Part shown: piece by piece, positions 49,977-58,651 of the stretch
Numbering within the stretch: the first letter of the stretch is position 1
Layout of the letters: every line of letters starts with the position of its first letter
DNA from: Neisseriaceae bacterium JH1-16
Lineage (GTDB): Bacteria; Pseudomonadota; Gammaproteobacteria; Burkholderiales; Chromobacteriaceae
NCBI GenBank assembly: GCA_025989215.1
Contig: JAPDNP010000001.1
Coordinates: forward strand, 558,001-622,000
Direction: 5' to 3'
Length of the DNA: 64,000 nt
The notes under the pieces: model-generated
What the model was told of the DNA's origin: nothing
The model's input: the letters and a program-made list of their open reading frames with translations, nothing else
The model's database searches: none
Made by a program: the position numbers and the translations under genes

Positions 49977-51565
49977 GCGCCGTCACAGAGGTCCGCCCGG
50001 TGCTGCTCGCCGACCCGCAGGCCATGCCGACCGCCGCCAAGGTGTTCGCCTTCGCCTCGATGTGCGTGGGCATGTTCATCGCTTTGCTCGACATCCAGAT
50101 CGTGTCGGCCTCGCTGCGCGACATCGGTGGCGGCCTGTCCGCCGGCGCCGACGAGACGGTGTGGGTGCAGACCAGCTATCTGATCGCCGAGATCATCGTC
50201 ATCCCGCTGTCGGGCTGGTTGTCGCGAGTGATGTCGACGCGCTGGCTGTTCTGCGCGTCGGCCGCCGGCTTCACCGTCGCGAGCCTGTTATGCGGCGCCG
50301 CCTGGAACATCCAGAGCATGATCGTGTTCCGTGCGCTGCAGGGCTTTCTCGGCGGCTCGATGATCCCCACCGTGTTCACCACTGCCTTCGTGTTCTTCGG
50401 CGGCCGGCAACGAGTGATCGCCGCCGCCACCATCGGCGCCATCGCCTCGCTCGCACCGACGCTGGGCCCGGCGGTCGGCGGCTGGATCACCGACCATTAC
50501 TCCTGGCACTGGCTGTTCTTTATCAACCTGCTGCCCGGCCTGTTCGTAGCGGTGGTGGTGCCGCTCTTGGTGCGCATCGATACGCCCGACTGGAGCCTGC
50601 TGCGTGGTGTCGACTATCTGGGCATGCTGCTGATGGCGCTGTTTCTCGGCTGCCTGGAATACGCGCTGGAGGAAGGGCCGCGTTACGACTGGCTGGGCGA
50701 CGACGTTATCCTCGCCACCGCCTGGGTGTCCGGCCTGTCGGGCGTCGCCTTCGTGTGGCGCAGCCTCACGCATGCGCATCCAGTGGTCGACCTGCGCGCG
50801 CTGAAGGACCGCAACTTCGCGCTCGGCTGCTTCTTTTCCTTCGTCACCGGGGTCGGCATCTTCGCCACCATCTACCTGATGCCGCTGTTTCTGGGCCGGG
50901 TGCGCGGCTACAGCGCGCTTGAGATCGGCACGGCAGTGTTCTCCACCGGCGTGTTCCAGATACTGGCGATTCCGGTCTACGCCTTCTTCGCCAATCGGGT
51001 CGACCTGCGCTGGCTGATGATGTTCGGCCTGGCCTGCTTTGCCTTGTCGATGTGGGAATTCGCACCGATCACCCACGACTGGGGCGCGGCGCAATTGCTG
51101 CTGCCGCAGGCGCTGCGCGGCATTGGCCAGCAGTTTGCCGTGCCGCCCACGGTGACGCTGACCTTGGGCGGGTTGGCGCCGGCACGGCTGAAGCTGGCCT
51201 CCGGCCTGTTCAACCTGATGCGCAACCTGGGCGGCGCCATCGGCATCGCGCTGTGCGCAACGCTGTTGAACGACCGCACCAATCAGCATTTCCGCCATCT
51301 GGCCGAACACCTGCGCCCCGGCAACGAGGCGATGGAGCAACTGCAGCAGAGCCTCGCCAACGGCGCCGCCATCGGTAGCGACACGCTCGCAGCGCAGGGC
51401 ATCGTGCTGCGCCAGCTCTGGGGTCTGGCGCTGCGCGAGGCGCAGACCATGGCTTACGCCGACTGTTTTCTTGCCATTATGGTGGGCTTTGCCGTCGCCA
51501 CCCTGATGGTGCCCCTGATGCGCAAGGTGGCGGCGCCGGCCGGCCCGTCCAGCGATGCGCATTGA
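49973..51565 (+). CDS. DHA2 family MFS drug efflux pump (EmrB/QacA type)
   Basis: A 530-residue inner membrane exporter with about 14 membrane segments. SASLRDIGGGLSAGADETVWVQTSYL near 45-70 is the DHA2 motif region around segment 1-2, and GWITDHYSWHWLFFINLLPG near 160-180 is motif C/D-like. It exports hydrophobic compounds with protons. I chose GTG 49973 because it overlaps the adaptor stop and starts just before the first helix. Confidence 0.93.
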   Translation: MSAVTEVRPVLLADPQAMPTAAKVFAFASMCVGMFIALLDIQIVSASLRDIGGGLSAGADETVWVQTSYLIAEIIVIPLSGWLSRVMSTRWLFCASAAGFTVASLLCGAAWNIQSMIVFRALQGFLGGSMIPTVFTTAFVFFGGRQRVIAAATIGAIASLAPTLGPAVGGWITDHYSWHWLFFINLLPGLFVAVVVPLLVRIDTPDWSLLRGVDYLGMLLMALFLGCLEYALEEGPRYDWLGDDVILATAWVSGLSGVAFVWRSLTHAHPVVDLRALKDRNFALGCFFSFVTGVGIFATIYLMPLFLGRVRGYSALEIGTAVFSTGVFQILAIPVYAFFANRVDLRWLMMFGLACFALSMWEFAPITHDWGAAQLLLPQALRGIGQQFAVPPTVTLTLGGLAPARLKLASGLFNLMRNLGGAIGIALCATLLNDRTNQHFRHLAEHLRPGNEAMEQLQQSLANGAAIGSDTLAAQGIVLRQLWGLALREAQTMAYADCFLAIMVGFAVATLMVPLMRKVAAPAGPSSDAH

Positions 51566-51682
51566 GCGCCGCTAACACCGCACCCCTCGGCGTTGTTATG
51601 CAGCGTTGCCGTACTGCTTGTACTGTCTGCAGCCGCATGCCTAGCCAAGGCCGCTTCGCTGCATTTTGTTGGCGGCGCTGAA
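51564..51682. repeat. Intergenic inverted-repeat element, copy B
   Basis: A roughly 119-bp element with imperfect inverted ends (GAGCGCCGCTAAC and TTGGCGGCGCTGA). It shares TTGCCGTACTGCTTGTAC and GCCTAGCCAAGGCCG with copy A at 4238 and, inverted, copy C at 46588. It lies between the MFS pump and SDR genes. Confidence 0.65.
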
Positions 51683-51711
51683 CCGCAGCCGTTTTTATCA
51701 GGAGTCACATC

Positions 51712-52419
51712 ATGCAAGTCCACTCATCCGTCGCCCTTGTCACCGGCGCCAACCGCGGCCTCGGTCTTGCCATCGTCAAGGCGCTGCAGGCTCGCGGCGC
51801 CAAGAAGATCTACGCCGGCGTGCGCGACCCGGCCGGTTTCGATCTGCCGGGTGTAATCCCGGTGAAGCTTGACGTCACCCGCCCAGAGGACATCGCCACG
51901 GCCGCCGCCGAGCTTGGCGACGTTAACCTGCTGGTCAACAACGCGGGCATCGCTGAGGTCGGCACCTTCCTCGCCCCGGATGCCATCGCAGCGACCCGCC
52001 ACGTGTTCGAAACCAATTTCTACGGCCCGGTGGCGTTGAGCCAGGCCTTCGCGCCGACTCTAACGCGCAACGGCGGCGGCGCCATCGTCAACGTACTGTC
52101 GGTGGTCAGCTGGGTCGGCTCCACTATCCTGGCGCCGTACGCCGCCACCAAGGCGGCGCTGTGGAGCTTCACTAACTCGCTGCGGCTGGAAGTGGCCGAG
52201 CAGGGCACCCAGGTGCTGGGCCTGCATGTGGGCTTCATGGACACCGACCTGACCCGTGGCTTCGATACCGAGAAGATCAGCCCGGAAGCAGTGGCTGACA
52301 TGCTGCTGGATGGGTTGGAGGCTGGCCAAGAAGAAGTACTAGCCGACGAAGTTACCCGCGTGGTCAAGCTTGGTCTGTCGGCCGAACCGGGCGTCTATCT
52401 GTCGGCCTTGCAGCGCTGA
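51712..52419 (+). CDS. Short-chain dehydrogenase/reductase
   Basis: A 235-residue classical SDR. The cofactor motif TGANRGLG is at residues 11-18, NNAG near 73-76, and the catalytic Ser and YAATK near 125-145 are present. The usual D/R after strand 2 (VRDPAG) suggests NADP(H). The substrate is unknown. It follows the efflux pump and precedes the HxlR gene; it may detoxify the pump's compound. TCAGGAGTCAC precedes the ATG. Confidence 0.9.
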   Translation: MQVHSSVALVTGANRGLGLAIVKALQARGAKKIYAGVRDPAGFDLPGVIPVKLDVTRPEDIATAAAELGDVNLLVNNAGIAEVGTFLAPDAIAATRHVFETNFYGPVALSQAFAPTLTRNGGGAIVNVLSVVSWVGSTILAPYAATKAALWSFTNSLRLEVAEQGTQVLGLHVGFMDTDLTRGFDTEKISPEAVADMLLDGLEAGQEEVLADEVTRVVKLGLSAEPGVYLSALQR

Positions 52420-52477
52420 GCATTGGGATTCCCGGCGCTGTGATCATTGCGGCGCCGGGAACCCTCGCCGTATAGTT

Positions 52478-52494
52478 ACTATCATAGTGATAGT
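52478..52494. promoter_or_regulatory. Operator ACTATCA-N3-TGATAGT upstream of HxlR
   Basis: The same palindrome as at 48743 (spacer TAG) lies 24 bp before the HxlR start, consistent with autoregulation. Confidence 0.8.
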
Positions 52495-52517
52495 ATTAAT
52501 TCGTCAGGACAGCCGCC

Positions 52518-53033
52518 ATGCAACGCAAGAGTTTCGGTCATATGCAATGCCCCATCGCCCGCAGCCTGGAGAGGGTGGGCGAGTGGTGGAGCATCCTCAT
52601 CCTGCGCGATGCCTTCTATGGCTTGACCCGTTTCGACGAATTCCAGAAGAGCCTCGACATCGCGCCGAACATGCTCACCCGCCGCCTGAACGCCTTGGTC
52701 GAGTCCGGCCTGCTGGAAAAACACCGCTACTGCGAGCGGCCGCCGCGCTACGAATACCTGCTGACCGAGCGCGGCCGCGACTTCCGCCCAGTGCTGTTGT
52801 CCTTGCTGGCCTGGGGTAACCGCCACTTCGCCCCGGAGGGAGAGAGCGTGCTGCTGGTCGACAACGAGACCGGCGAGCGGGCCGAGCCGGTGCTGGTCGA
52901 CGAGTGCACCGGCCAGCCGATCCGCGAGGGCCGGCATGTGATCGGCGCTGGCCCAGCGGCGGACGAGGCGATCAGGCGGCGCGTCGCGTTGGCGACAGAG
53001 CGCCGCGGCGACGGTGAGCAGATGCCGGAATAG
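52518..53033 (+). CDS. HxlR family transcriptional regulator
   Basis: A 171-residue regulator. The winged-helix HxlR domain spans about 1-100 (ARSLERVGEWWSILILRDAFYG, then ITxxML-like APNMLTRRLNALVESGLL). C11 stands where YodB/HypR-type members have their redox-sensing cysteine, so quinone or oxidant sensing is possible. The C-terminal 70 residues are extra and include another cysteine in DECTGQP. It probably represses the divergent efflux units through the palindromes at 48743 and 52478. Confidence 0.92.
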   Translation: MQRKSFGHMQCPIARSLERVGEWWSILILRDAFYGLTRFDEFQKSLDIAPNMLTRRLNALVESGLLEKHRYCERPPRYEYLLTERGRDFRPVLLSLLAWGNRHFAPEGESVLLVDNETGERAEPVLVDECTGQPIREGRHVIGAGPAADEAIRRRVALATERRGDGEQMPE

Positions 53034-53037
53034 GAAA

Positions 53038-53070
53038 CGGCCGCGGCGACATTGCTGTCACCGCGGCCGT
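53038..53070 (+). terminator. Hairpin after HxlR gene
   Basis: A CGGCCGCGG / CCGCGGCCG stem lies between the convergent HxlR and heme ATPase genes. It is GC-rich with a weak T tail. Confidence 0.65.
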
Positions 53071-53087
53071 TGTCGTTGCCTGCGATT

Positions 53088-53873
53088 TCACGCGGCAATC
53101 GCGATCGGGTCGTCCAGGCTGAACTGCCAGCGCCCACTGGGGCTGCGCTCCGGCAGGATGGCGCAGCGGTAGGCCTGGCTCAGCGTCGCTTCGGTCAACA
53201 CCTCGGCGGGTGTGCCGGCCGCTAGTACCTTGCCTTCGTGCATCAGCACCAGCCAGTGCGCATGGTTGGCGGCGAGACTCAGGTCGTGCAGCACGGTGAC
53301 CACGCTGCGGCCGGTTTCGCTGACCCGACTCAGCCAGCGCATCAGCAGGTACTGGTGACGCAGGTCGAGGTGATTGGTCGGCTCGTCGAGCAGGATGGCT
53401 GGCGTACCCTGGGCGATCGCCCGGGCGATCGAGGCGCGCTGGCGCTCTCCGCCGGACAGATTGCTCAGGCGGCGCGGCCGAAAATCGTCCAGCTCCATCG
53501 TGGTCAGCGCCGCATTCACCACCTGATAGTCCTCGTGGCCGGCGCGGCCGAACAGGCCCAGGCGTGGCCGGCGGCTCAGCATCACGTATTCCTCTACCGA
53601 CAGTGCCGACTCCACCGCGCTGTGCTGCGCCACCCAGGCCACATGGCGGCCGCGATGGCGGTCAGGCTTCCAAGGTTGGCCGAAGAACCGAACTTCACCC
53701 TCGGCCGGGATGAAACCGGCCAGCGCCTTCAAGAGCGTGCTCTTGCCGGCGCCGTTGGCGCCGAGTACTGCCACCAGGCGATTGGCGGGCAGCTCGATGT
53801 GATCGACATCGAGCAGGGTACGCCCCTGGCGTTGTACGCGCAGTTGTCGAGCCTGGAAAACCGATTTAGTCAC
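53088..53873 (-). CDS. hmuV: Heme ABC transporter ATPase
   Basis: A 261-residue ABC ATPase. Walker A is GANGAGKS at 38-45, the signature LSGGERQR near 142, Walker B LLDEPTNHLDL near 163. The GTG at 53873 overlaps the permease stop by 8 bp, and the ATG further upstream would add a cysteine-rich extension. It powers heme import with HmuU and HmuT; heme as substrate follows from the hemS-like and hemP genes. Confidence 0.9.
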   Translation of the reverse strand: MTKSVFQARQLRVQRQGRTLLDVDHIELPANRLVAVLGANGAGKSTLLKALAGFIPAEGEVRFFGQPWKPDRHRGRHVAWVAQHSAVESALSVEEYVMLSRRPRLGLFGRAGHEDYQVVNAALTTMELDDFRPRRLSNLSGGERQRASIARAIAQGTPAILLDEPTNHLDLRHQYLLMRWLSRVSETGRSVVTVLHDLSLAANHAHWLVLMHEGKVLAAGTPAEVLTEATLSQAYRCAILPERSPSGRWQFSLDDPIAIAA

Positions 53874-54810
53874 GTTGACCTCCTTGCTGGCGGAACAGCA
53901 GCCACAGCAGAAATGGCGGGCCGGCAAAAGCCGCGATCACGCCGGCGGGCAGATCGATCGGATAGGCGACATGCCGTCCGAGCGTGTCGATCGCTAGCAG
54001 AAACAGCGCGCCGGCCCAGGCCGAACGCCAGATCAGCTTGCGTCTACAGCCGCCCGACCATAGTGCGATGGCATTCGGCACCATCATGCCGACAAAGCCG
54101 ATGATGCCGGACACCGACACCGCCGCACCGGTCAGCAGCGCTGCGGCGATGGCGGTGAGCGTGCGGGTGCGTTCGACCTTGATGCCCAGCGAGGCAGCTG
54201 TTTCTTCGCCCAGCATCAGGCAGTCGAGATCGCGCCCCAGCGCCAGTAGCAGCGCGAGGCCCGCAGCCATGATCAGGCTGACCTGACCCAGCGACGAGAA
54301 GCCGGCGTCCGACAGGTTGCCGGCCAGCCACGCCATCGCGCCGCGCAGCGTCATGTCGTCCGATAGCAGCATCAGCAGGCTGATGACCGCGCCGCAGAAG
54401 GCGCCGACCACCACGCCGATGATCAACAGCCCGGCTTGGCCACCATTCACCAGCCGGTTGAGCGCCAGTACCACCACCGTCGCCGCGAGGCCACCGGCAA
54501 AGGCGGCGAATGGCACGGCAAAACCGGTGATGCCGCCGGCGATCACCGTGACCACGCCCAGCGCCGCGCCACTCGAGGTGCCGATCAGCGCCGGGTCGGC
54601 CAGCGGGTTGCGAAACAGCGCCTGCAGTGCGGCGCCGCTGGCGGCGAGCGAAGCGCCCACCAGTAGTGCCGCCATGATGCGCGGCAGGCGCAGCTCGGTG
54701 ACCAGCGGGTCGTCGAAGCTAGGCAGCTGCCAGCCGTGCGAGCCCAAGCCTGCCGCCAACCAGACGGTGCAGAGCGTCAGCGCCACGAACGGCAGCGTCA
54801 TGCCTTTCAT
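53866..54810 (-). CDS. hmuU: Heme ABC transporter permease, FecCD family
   Basis: A 314-residue inner membrane permease with about nine segments. LRLPRIMAALLVGASLAASGAALQALFRNPLADP near 40-73 and VSGIIGFVGMMVPN near 230 are FecCD hallmarks. It is shorter at the N-terminus than many HmuU proteins. It is coupled to hmuT (4-bp overlap) and hmuV. Confidence 0.9.
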   Translation of the reverse strand: MKGMTLPFVALTLCTVWLAAGLGSHGWQLPSFDDPLVTELRLPRIMAALLVGASLAASGAALQALFRNPLADPALIGTSSGAALGVVTVIAGGITGFAVPFAAFAGGLAATVVVLALNRLVNGGQAGLLIIGVVVGAFCGAVISLLMLLSDDMTLRGAMAWLAGNLSDAGFSSLGQVSLIMAAGLALLLALGRDLDCLMLGEETAASLGIKVERTRTLTAIAAALLTGAAVSVSGIIGFVGMMVPNAIALWSGGCRRKLIWRSAWAGALFLLAIDTLGRHVAYPIDLPAGVIAAFAGPPFLLWLLFRQQGGQRD

Positions 54811-55601
54811 CGAGCCAGCTCCGCCAGGCGGCGTGCGTTGGACGGGCTATCGGTACCCAGACGCAGGAACTGATTGGCCGGCAGCTCGAACACCTTGCCG
54901 CTCTTGCCCGCCGGGCTGGTCGCGACTTCGGTGCGGGCCTTCAGTGCCGCCAGCCCGCCGTACACCGGCTTGGTGTGCGAGGCGACGATGACCACGTCCG
55001 GCTTGGCGGTCAGCCAGGCTTCGCGGTTCAACTGCTTGAAGCCGTCGATATTGGCCGCCGCGTTGATGCCGCCGGCCGCACGGATCAGCGCGTCGCCTGC
55101 CGTATTGCGCCCGGCCACCTGGCGTCCGTCGTAGCTCAGCAGGTAGCGTATCCCGGTCTGCTTCGCCGGCTGCATTGCGGCCTGCCAGCGTTCGGCCAAC
55201 TGGGCGGCCTGCTGCGGCTTGCCGATCAGTTCGCCGATGCGGCACATGCCCGCGATATAGTCGCGGCCGTCCTCGTGCTGGGCGATCTCCTCGGTGCGCA
55301 GGCCGACCTGCTTGAGCTTGGCGTAGATGCCTGGGGGCTGCGCCATGCCGCTGCCGATCACCAGCGTCGGCTTCAGCGCGGTGATCGGTTCGACCGTTAG
55401 CGAGCGCGACAGGCCGATCACCTTGGCCGAAGCCAGCTCCGGGTTCTTCGCCATCTGGTCGCGGCCGATCACTTCCTTTTCCGCCTTGAGGGCAACCACG
55501 ATGTCGGCGACGTCAGGGGTCAGCACCACGATGCGTTCCGCCGCCAGCGTGGGCAGGCTGGTGGCAACGGCCAAGGACGCGATGGCGAGCTTACGCCGCA
55601 T
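54807..55601 (-). CDS. hmuT: Heme-binding periplasmic protein
   Basis: A 264-residue secreted protein with a Sec signal (cleavage after LAA, about residue 20) and the TroA-like fold. SRSLTVEPITALKPTLVIGS and GMAQPP are typical of HmuT/ShuT. Tyrosine ligands for heme are not certain from sequence. It overlaps the hemS-like gene by 11 bp. Confidence 0.88.
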   Translation of the reverse strand: MRRKLAIASLAVATSLPTLAAERIVVLTPDVADIVVALKAEKEVIGRDQMAKNPELASAKVIGLSRSLTVEPITALKPTLVIGSGMAQPPGIYAKLKQVGLRTEEIAQHEDGRDYIAGMCRIGELIGKPQQAAQLAERWQAAMQPAKQTGIRYLLSYDGRQVAGRNTAGDALIRAAGGINAAANIDGFKQLNREAWLTAKPDVVIVASHTKPVYGGLAALKARTEVATSPAGKSGKVFELPANQFLRLGTDSPSNARRLAELAR

Positions 55602-56625
55602 TGCGAGCCTCCTGGGCGGGCAGGGCGGTCGCCAGTGCCGTCCATGCCGGGTTTTCCAGCTGGCCTTCGCGACGCTCGCCGAAGAAGGTCGCCAGGGTAT
55701 TGCCTTCCTTGTCGAACAGCTCGACCGCAGTCAGCATGCCGTCGACGATCGGGCGGCGCACCAGCCAGATCTGGTCGACCAGTGTTTCCAAGAGGTGCAG
55801 GTTGAAGCCCGGGTCGAGGATGTTGATCCAGTCGTCGACACGCTTGATGCGTTGCAGCTTGCCGGTGTGGATCTGCACCAGGCCGCGGTTGCCAACGAAC
55901 ACCATGATCGGCAGTTGGGCTTCGGCGGCTTGATTGAGCAGGGTCTCGGTCGCCGACGCATCGAGTTTCCAGCTGTAGCCTTCCGGCGCCAGTTCGAAGG
56001 CGCGACGGCGCGATACGCCGTGGCGCTTGAGCATGCCGTGGAAGTGGTGCACGTCCTGCAGTGCCAGCCAGTCAGCGTGGAAGGTGCTCAGGTCGACATC
56101 GGCCGCATCGCTCTTGGCTGCATCGGCCTTTGCCGGGGTCAGTTCCTGGCTGGCGGTGCCGAACTCGGCAACCAGCGCTTCCCATGCCTCGAGCTTGCTG
56201 TGCTCGCCGAGGAACAGCTTGTGCACGGCATCGCCGAATTCGTCGTAAACCTGGATCGAGTGTTGCACGCCACGCGGGGTGACCAGTTTCAGCGCGAACA
56301 GATTCACCCAGTGTTTGAAGAAGAAGCGCAGGTCGAGGCCGTCCGGGTTGAGCGCCAGGCCCATGGTCTCGCCTAGGCTCAGGTTGGTGTATTCGCCGTC
56401 CTTCTCGTGCACCGCGGCGGCGTTGCGGGTGATCGCCTTCAGTTGGCCGAAGCCTTCCAGGCGCTTCACCAACTCGGTGGCCGACAGGTTCAGGCGCACG
56501 GTCTGCGGCAGGCAGGTGACGATCTCGCCTTCGCTGACGCCGAGGGCATCTGCGGCATCGCGTTGGCGCAGTGACGGTTGACTGGCTTTGAGCGCCTGGT
56601 AACGATCGAACAGGGAGGTGGTCAT
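55591..56625 (-). CDS. hmuS: Hemin-degrading factor, HemS/HmuS family
   Basis: A 344-residue cytoplasmic protein with two repeats of the HemS/ChuX fold. The N-terminus RQRDAADALGVSEGEIV (about 21-37) is characteristic, and the distal-His equivalent lies in the second repeat. Such proteins bind imported heme and release or degrade it. It is the first gene of the heme operon after hemP, with 287 bp between them. Confidence 0.92.
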   Translation of the reverse strand: MTTSLFDRYQALKASQPSLRQRDAADALGVSEGEIVTCLPQTVRLNLSATELVKRLEGFGQLKAITRNAAAVHEKDGEYTNLSLGETMGLALNPDGLDLRFFFKHWVNLFALKLVTPRGVQHSIQVYDEFGDAVHKLFLGEHSKLEAWEALVAEFGTASQELTPAKADAAKSDAADVDLSTFHADWLALQDVHHFHGMLKRHGVSRRRAFELAPEGYSWKLDASATETLLNQAAEAQLPIMVFVGNRGLVQIHTGKLQRIKRVDDWINILDPGFNLHLLETLVDQIWLVRRPIVDGMLTAVELFDKEGNTLATFFGERREGQLENPAWTALATALPAQEARNAA

Positions 56626-56811
56626 GCTCTGTTTTCCTCTGGGTGATGCGGCGGCTCGGCCCGGCCTTAAGGCGGGCTGGCTACGTCAGGTTGCGGTTCA
56701 GTGTTAAGTGTCGTCGGTCGATGACGACGCTGCTGCGACCAGAGGACTTCGAGGTGACGTTAGGCGCGGGCTTGTGGGCCGCTTGCCACGCGGTCAACCG
56801 CCAAGTCAGTC

Positions 56812-56867
56812 TGGCGACAGAGAAAGTCCGCACCTAGCGGTGCGGTCTTAGCTCTCTGTCACGCCAT
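56812..56867. other. Long stem-loop between hemP and the hemS-like gene
   Basis: The arms TGGCG, ACAGAGA and CCGCACC pair in order with GGTGCGG, TCTCTGT and CGCCA around a TAGC loop. The stem is about 55 nt with small bulges. It lies within the likely hemP-hmuS transcript. It may reduce read-through or stabilise the RNA. Confidence 0.7.
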
Positions 56868-56912
56868 GGCTGGCTAGCGGCTGGCTGGTGGCGCAGGGAG
56901 AGGACGATTCCG

Positions 56913-57089
56913 TTACTTGATCAGAATCAGTCGATTATTACGGGTCAGTTGCAGGCGGTAGTGCTCGCCGGCGTGGCGGATCACGATTTCACGGGCGCCA
57001 TCGAGTAGGGCTTGTGAATCCACGGCGGCAACCTGAGTCGTGGCCACCGGCTGTTGCGGCGGCGGGGTTGGACGGTCAGTGTTGATCAT
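56913..57089 (-). CDS. hemP: Hemin uptake protein HemP
   Basis: A 58-residue HemP. The conserved core is DSQALLDGAREIVIRHAGEHYRLQLT (about 27-52 in two parts) followed by the typical RNNRLILIK end. In related bacteria HemP/HmuP activates expression of heme uptake genes. Start ATG 57089 (MINTDRP) fits the family. A Fur box lies directly upstream. Confidence 0.93.
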   Translation of the reverse strand: MINTDRPTPPPQQPVATTQVAAVDSQALLDGAREIVIRHAGEHYRLQLTRNNRLILIK

Positions 57090-57111
57090 CGTCGTTCTCC
57101 AATGTAACGCC

Positions 57112-57130
57112 AATGATAATAATTTGCATT
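57112..57130 (-). promoter_or_regulatory. Fur box upstream of hemP
   Basis: AATGATAATAATTTGCATT matches the Fur consensus as an imperfect inverted repeat (AATGATAAT / ATTTGCATT). It is 23 bp upstream of the hemP start, so iron should repress the heme genes. Confidence 0.8.
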
Positions 57131-57222
57131 CACAAACAAGGCAAGCATTGCTTCAGCGAAAGCATTACTCGTTTGTCCTAGTGGTGGCCTGTCGCTGGCG
57201 GCGATAAATCTGAAGTTTCAGG

Positions 57223-57254
57223 CAAAAAAAAAGCGGAGCCCGTCGGCTCCGCCA
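57223..57254 (-). terminator. LPMO terminator
   Basis: On the minus strand GGCGGAGCC / GGCTCCGC is followed by nine T, 22 bp after the LPMO stop. Confidence 0.95.
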
Positions 57255-57275
57255 AGAGAGAAGAAGACTGCAGGC

Positions 57276-58394
57276 CTAGCTTGCCACTTTCCATAGCGTG
57301 GTCGAGCTGGCTGGGTTCCAGTTGGCGCCGGTCCAGGCGGTATGCGCTTGCAGGCATTTGTAGCGCTTGCCCTGATAGCTGACGATCTGTCCTACCGTAT
57401 AGGCCACACCCTCTCGCCACTCGGTCGCGCCACTGCTGGTGCTCGGCAGGGTGGTGTCGATCTGAGTGGTGTACTTCGGATACGCCGAGCTCAGATAGAT
57501 CCGGTTGCCCATGCTGTCGTCGACCGGTGCAACAGCACCGCTGCTGCCGAGTACGCCGACTTTCACAAAAGTGGAGTTGGCATTGACCTGTCGCGCAAGG
57601 GCAGCCGGCCAGAGTTGAGCGCTGGCGTTGGCCGCGGTCAATGTAACGCTGTAGCTGGCGGCATCGCCACCTTGAGCATTGAAGACACGCAGGGTGACCT
57701 TGGTTCCGGCCGGCAGATCCTGCTGGGCACGGACTTGGTCGACCTCCTTCCAACTGGTAGCCGCCGGGGCGGTGCCGCTGTCGCCGAACTTCACATCCGA
57801 GCACGAATAGAACGCCTCGGCGCTATCCGAGCGCTGCCACACCGCATAGATCACATGCTGCCCACTTTTACCCTTTGGTAACGGGGCGGTCAGGCGATAG
57901 CGCTGGTCGGGCCCGACCGGGACATTGCCGATCTCGGCGAACTGCTCAAGGTCCGACCACTTGATCGGGGCGCTCGGGTTCCAGCCGTTCTTGGTGACAT
58001 AGAGACGCCAGTAGCGTGTGGCGTGCGGCGCGGTGGCGTGAAAGATGAACTCGAAATTGCCGGCGGCATTCGGGGCGATCGGCGAGGTGACCCAGTCGGA
58101 ACGGGCCAGGTTCATCCCCTTGTAGAGCTCCTTGCCGCCGCCGCACAGCTGACCGTCGGGAACAAAGGCTTGATGGTTACCATTGGGTAGCTGGTTCACG
58201 CCATTCCAGTCGTACAGTGCCTGCGGGCCGCCAACGCGGACGGCCTCGCGGCAGGCGGCCGATTTCGGCGATTCCGGACCTTCCTTGAAGCAGTTGTAGA
58301 TACGGCTCACTGGCACTTCCATGCTGCCGTGTGCCTGAGCGAGCAGGGGAGTAAACAGGCCGAAGCCAAGAACGGGGATTGCTAGGGATTTCAC
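57276..58394 (-). CDS. AA10 lytic polysaccharide monooxygenase with CBM5/12
   Basis: A 372-residue secreted copper enzyme that oxidatively cleaves chitin. The signal peptide (1-21) ends at AQA, so mature residue 1 is His22 (HGSMEVPVSR), one half of the copper brace; the second His lies in FHATAPHATRYWRLYVTK. The AA10 domain runs to about residue 215, a GbpA-like/FnIII-type middle region to about 315, and a C-terminal CBM5/12 (WREGVAYTVGQIVSYQG, then LQAHTAWTGANW) binds chitin. I chose GTG 58394 because GGAG lies 8 bases before it and it starts a proper signal; upstream in-frame sequence does not look exported. The gene is monocistronic. Confidence 0.93.
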   Translation of the reverse strand: MKSLAIPVLGFGLFTPLLAQAHGSMEVPVSRIYNCFKEGPESPKSAACREAVRVGGPQALYDWNGVNQLPNGNHQAFVPDGQLCGGGKELYKGMNLARSDWVTSPIAPNAAGNFEFIFHATAPHATRYWRLYVTKNGWNPSAPIKWSDLEQFAEIGNVPVGPDQRYRLTAPLPKGKSGQHVIYAVWQRSDSAEAFYSCSDVKFGDSGTAPAATSWKEVDQVRAQQDLPAGTKVTLRVFNAQGGDAASYSVTLTAANASAQLWPAALARQVNANSTFVKVGVLGSSGAVAPVDDSMGNRIYLSSAYPKYTTQIDTTLPSTSSGATEWREGVAYTVGQIVSYQGKRYKCLQAHTAWTGANWNPASSTTLWKVAS

Positions 58395-58651
58395 GGAGTG
58401 AGTCTCCAGATCGTTGACGGATTGTGGCGCGCGCCGCAATTTGAAAGCAAAAGACTTGCAATGGCGCGCAAATTTTATAAACAATATTTGCATGTAAAGC
58501 GATTTATGTAAATGCCATAGACATATTCCACGATGCGTAGGCATGTGCGGAGCGATTGGTCTTGATCGAGGGTGGGAGGGGCGTTCAGAGTCGGGGCGGC
58601 CTGGTGGTATGCTGGCGCTTGATCGAAGCGGTAAAGACTGGGCTAAGTGGT

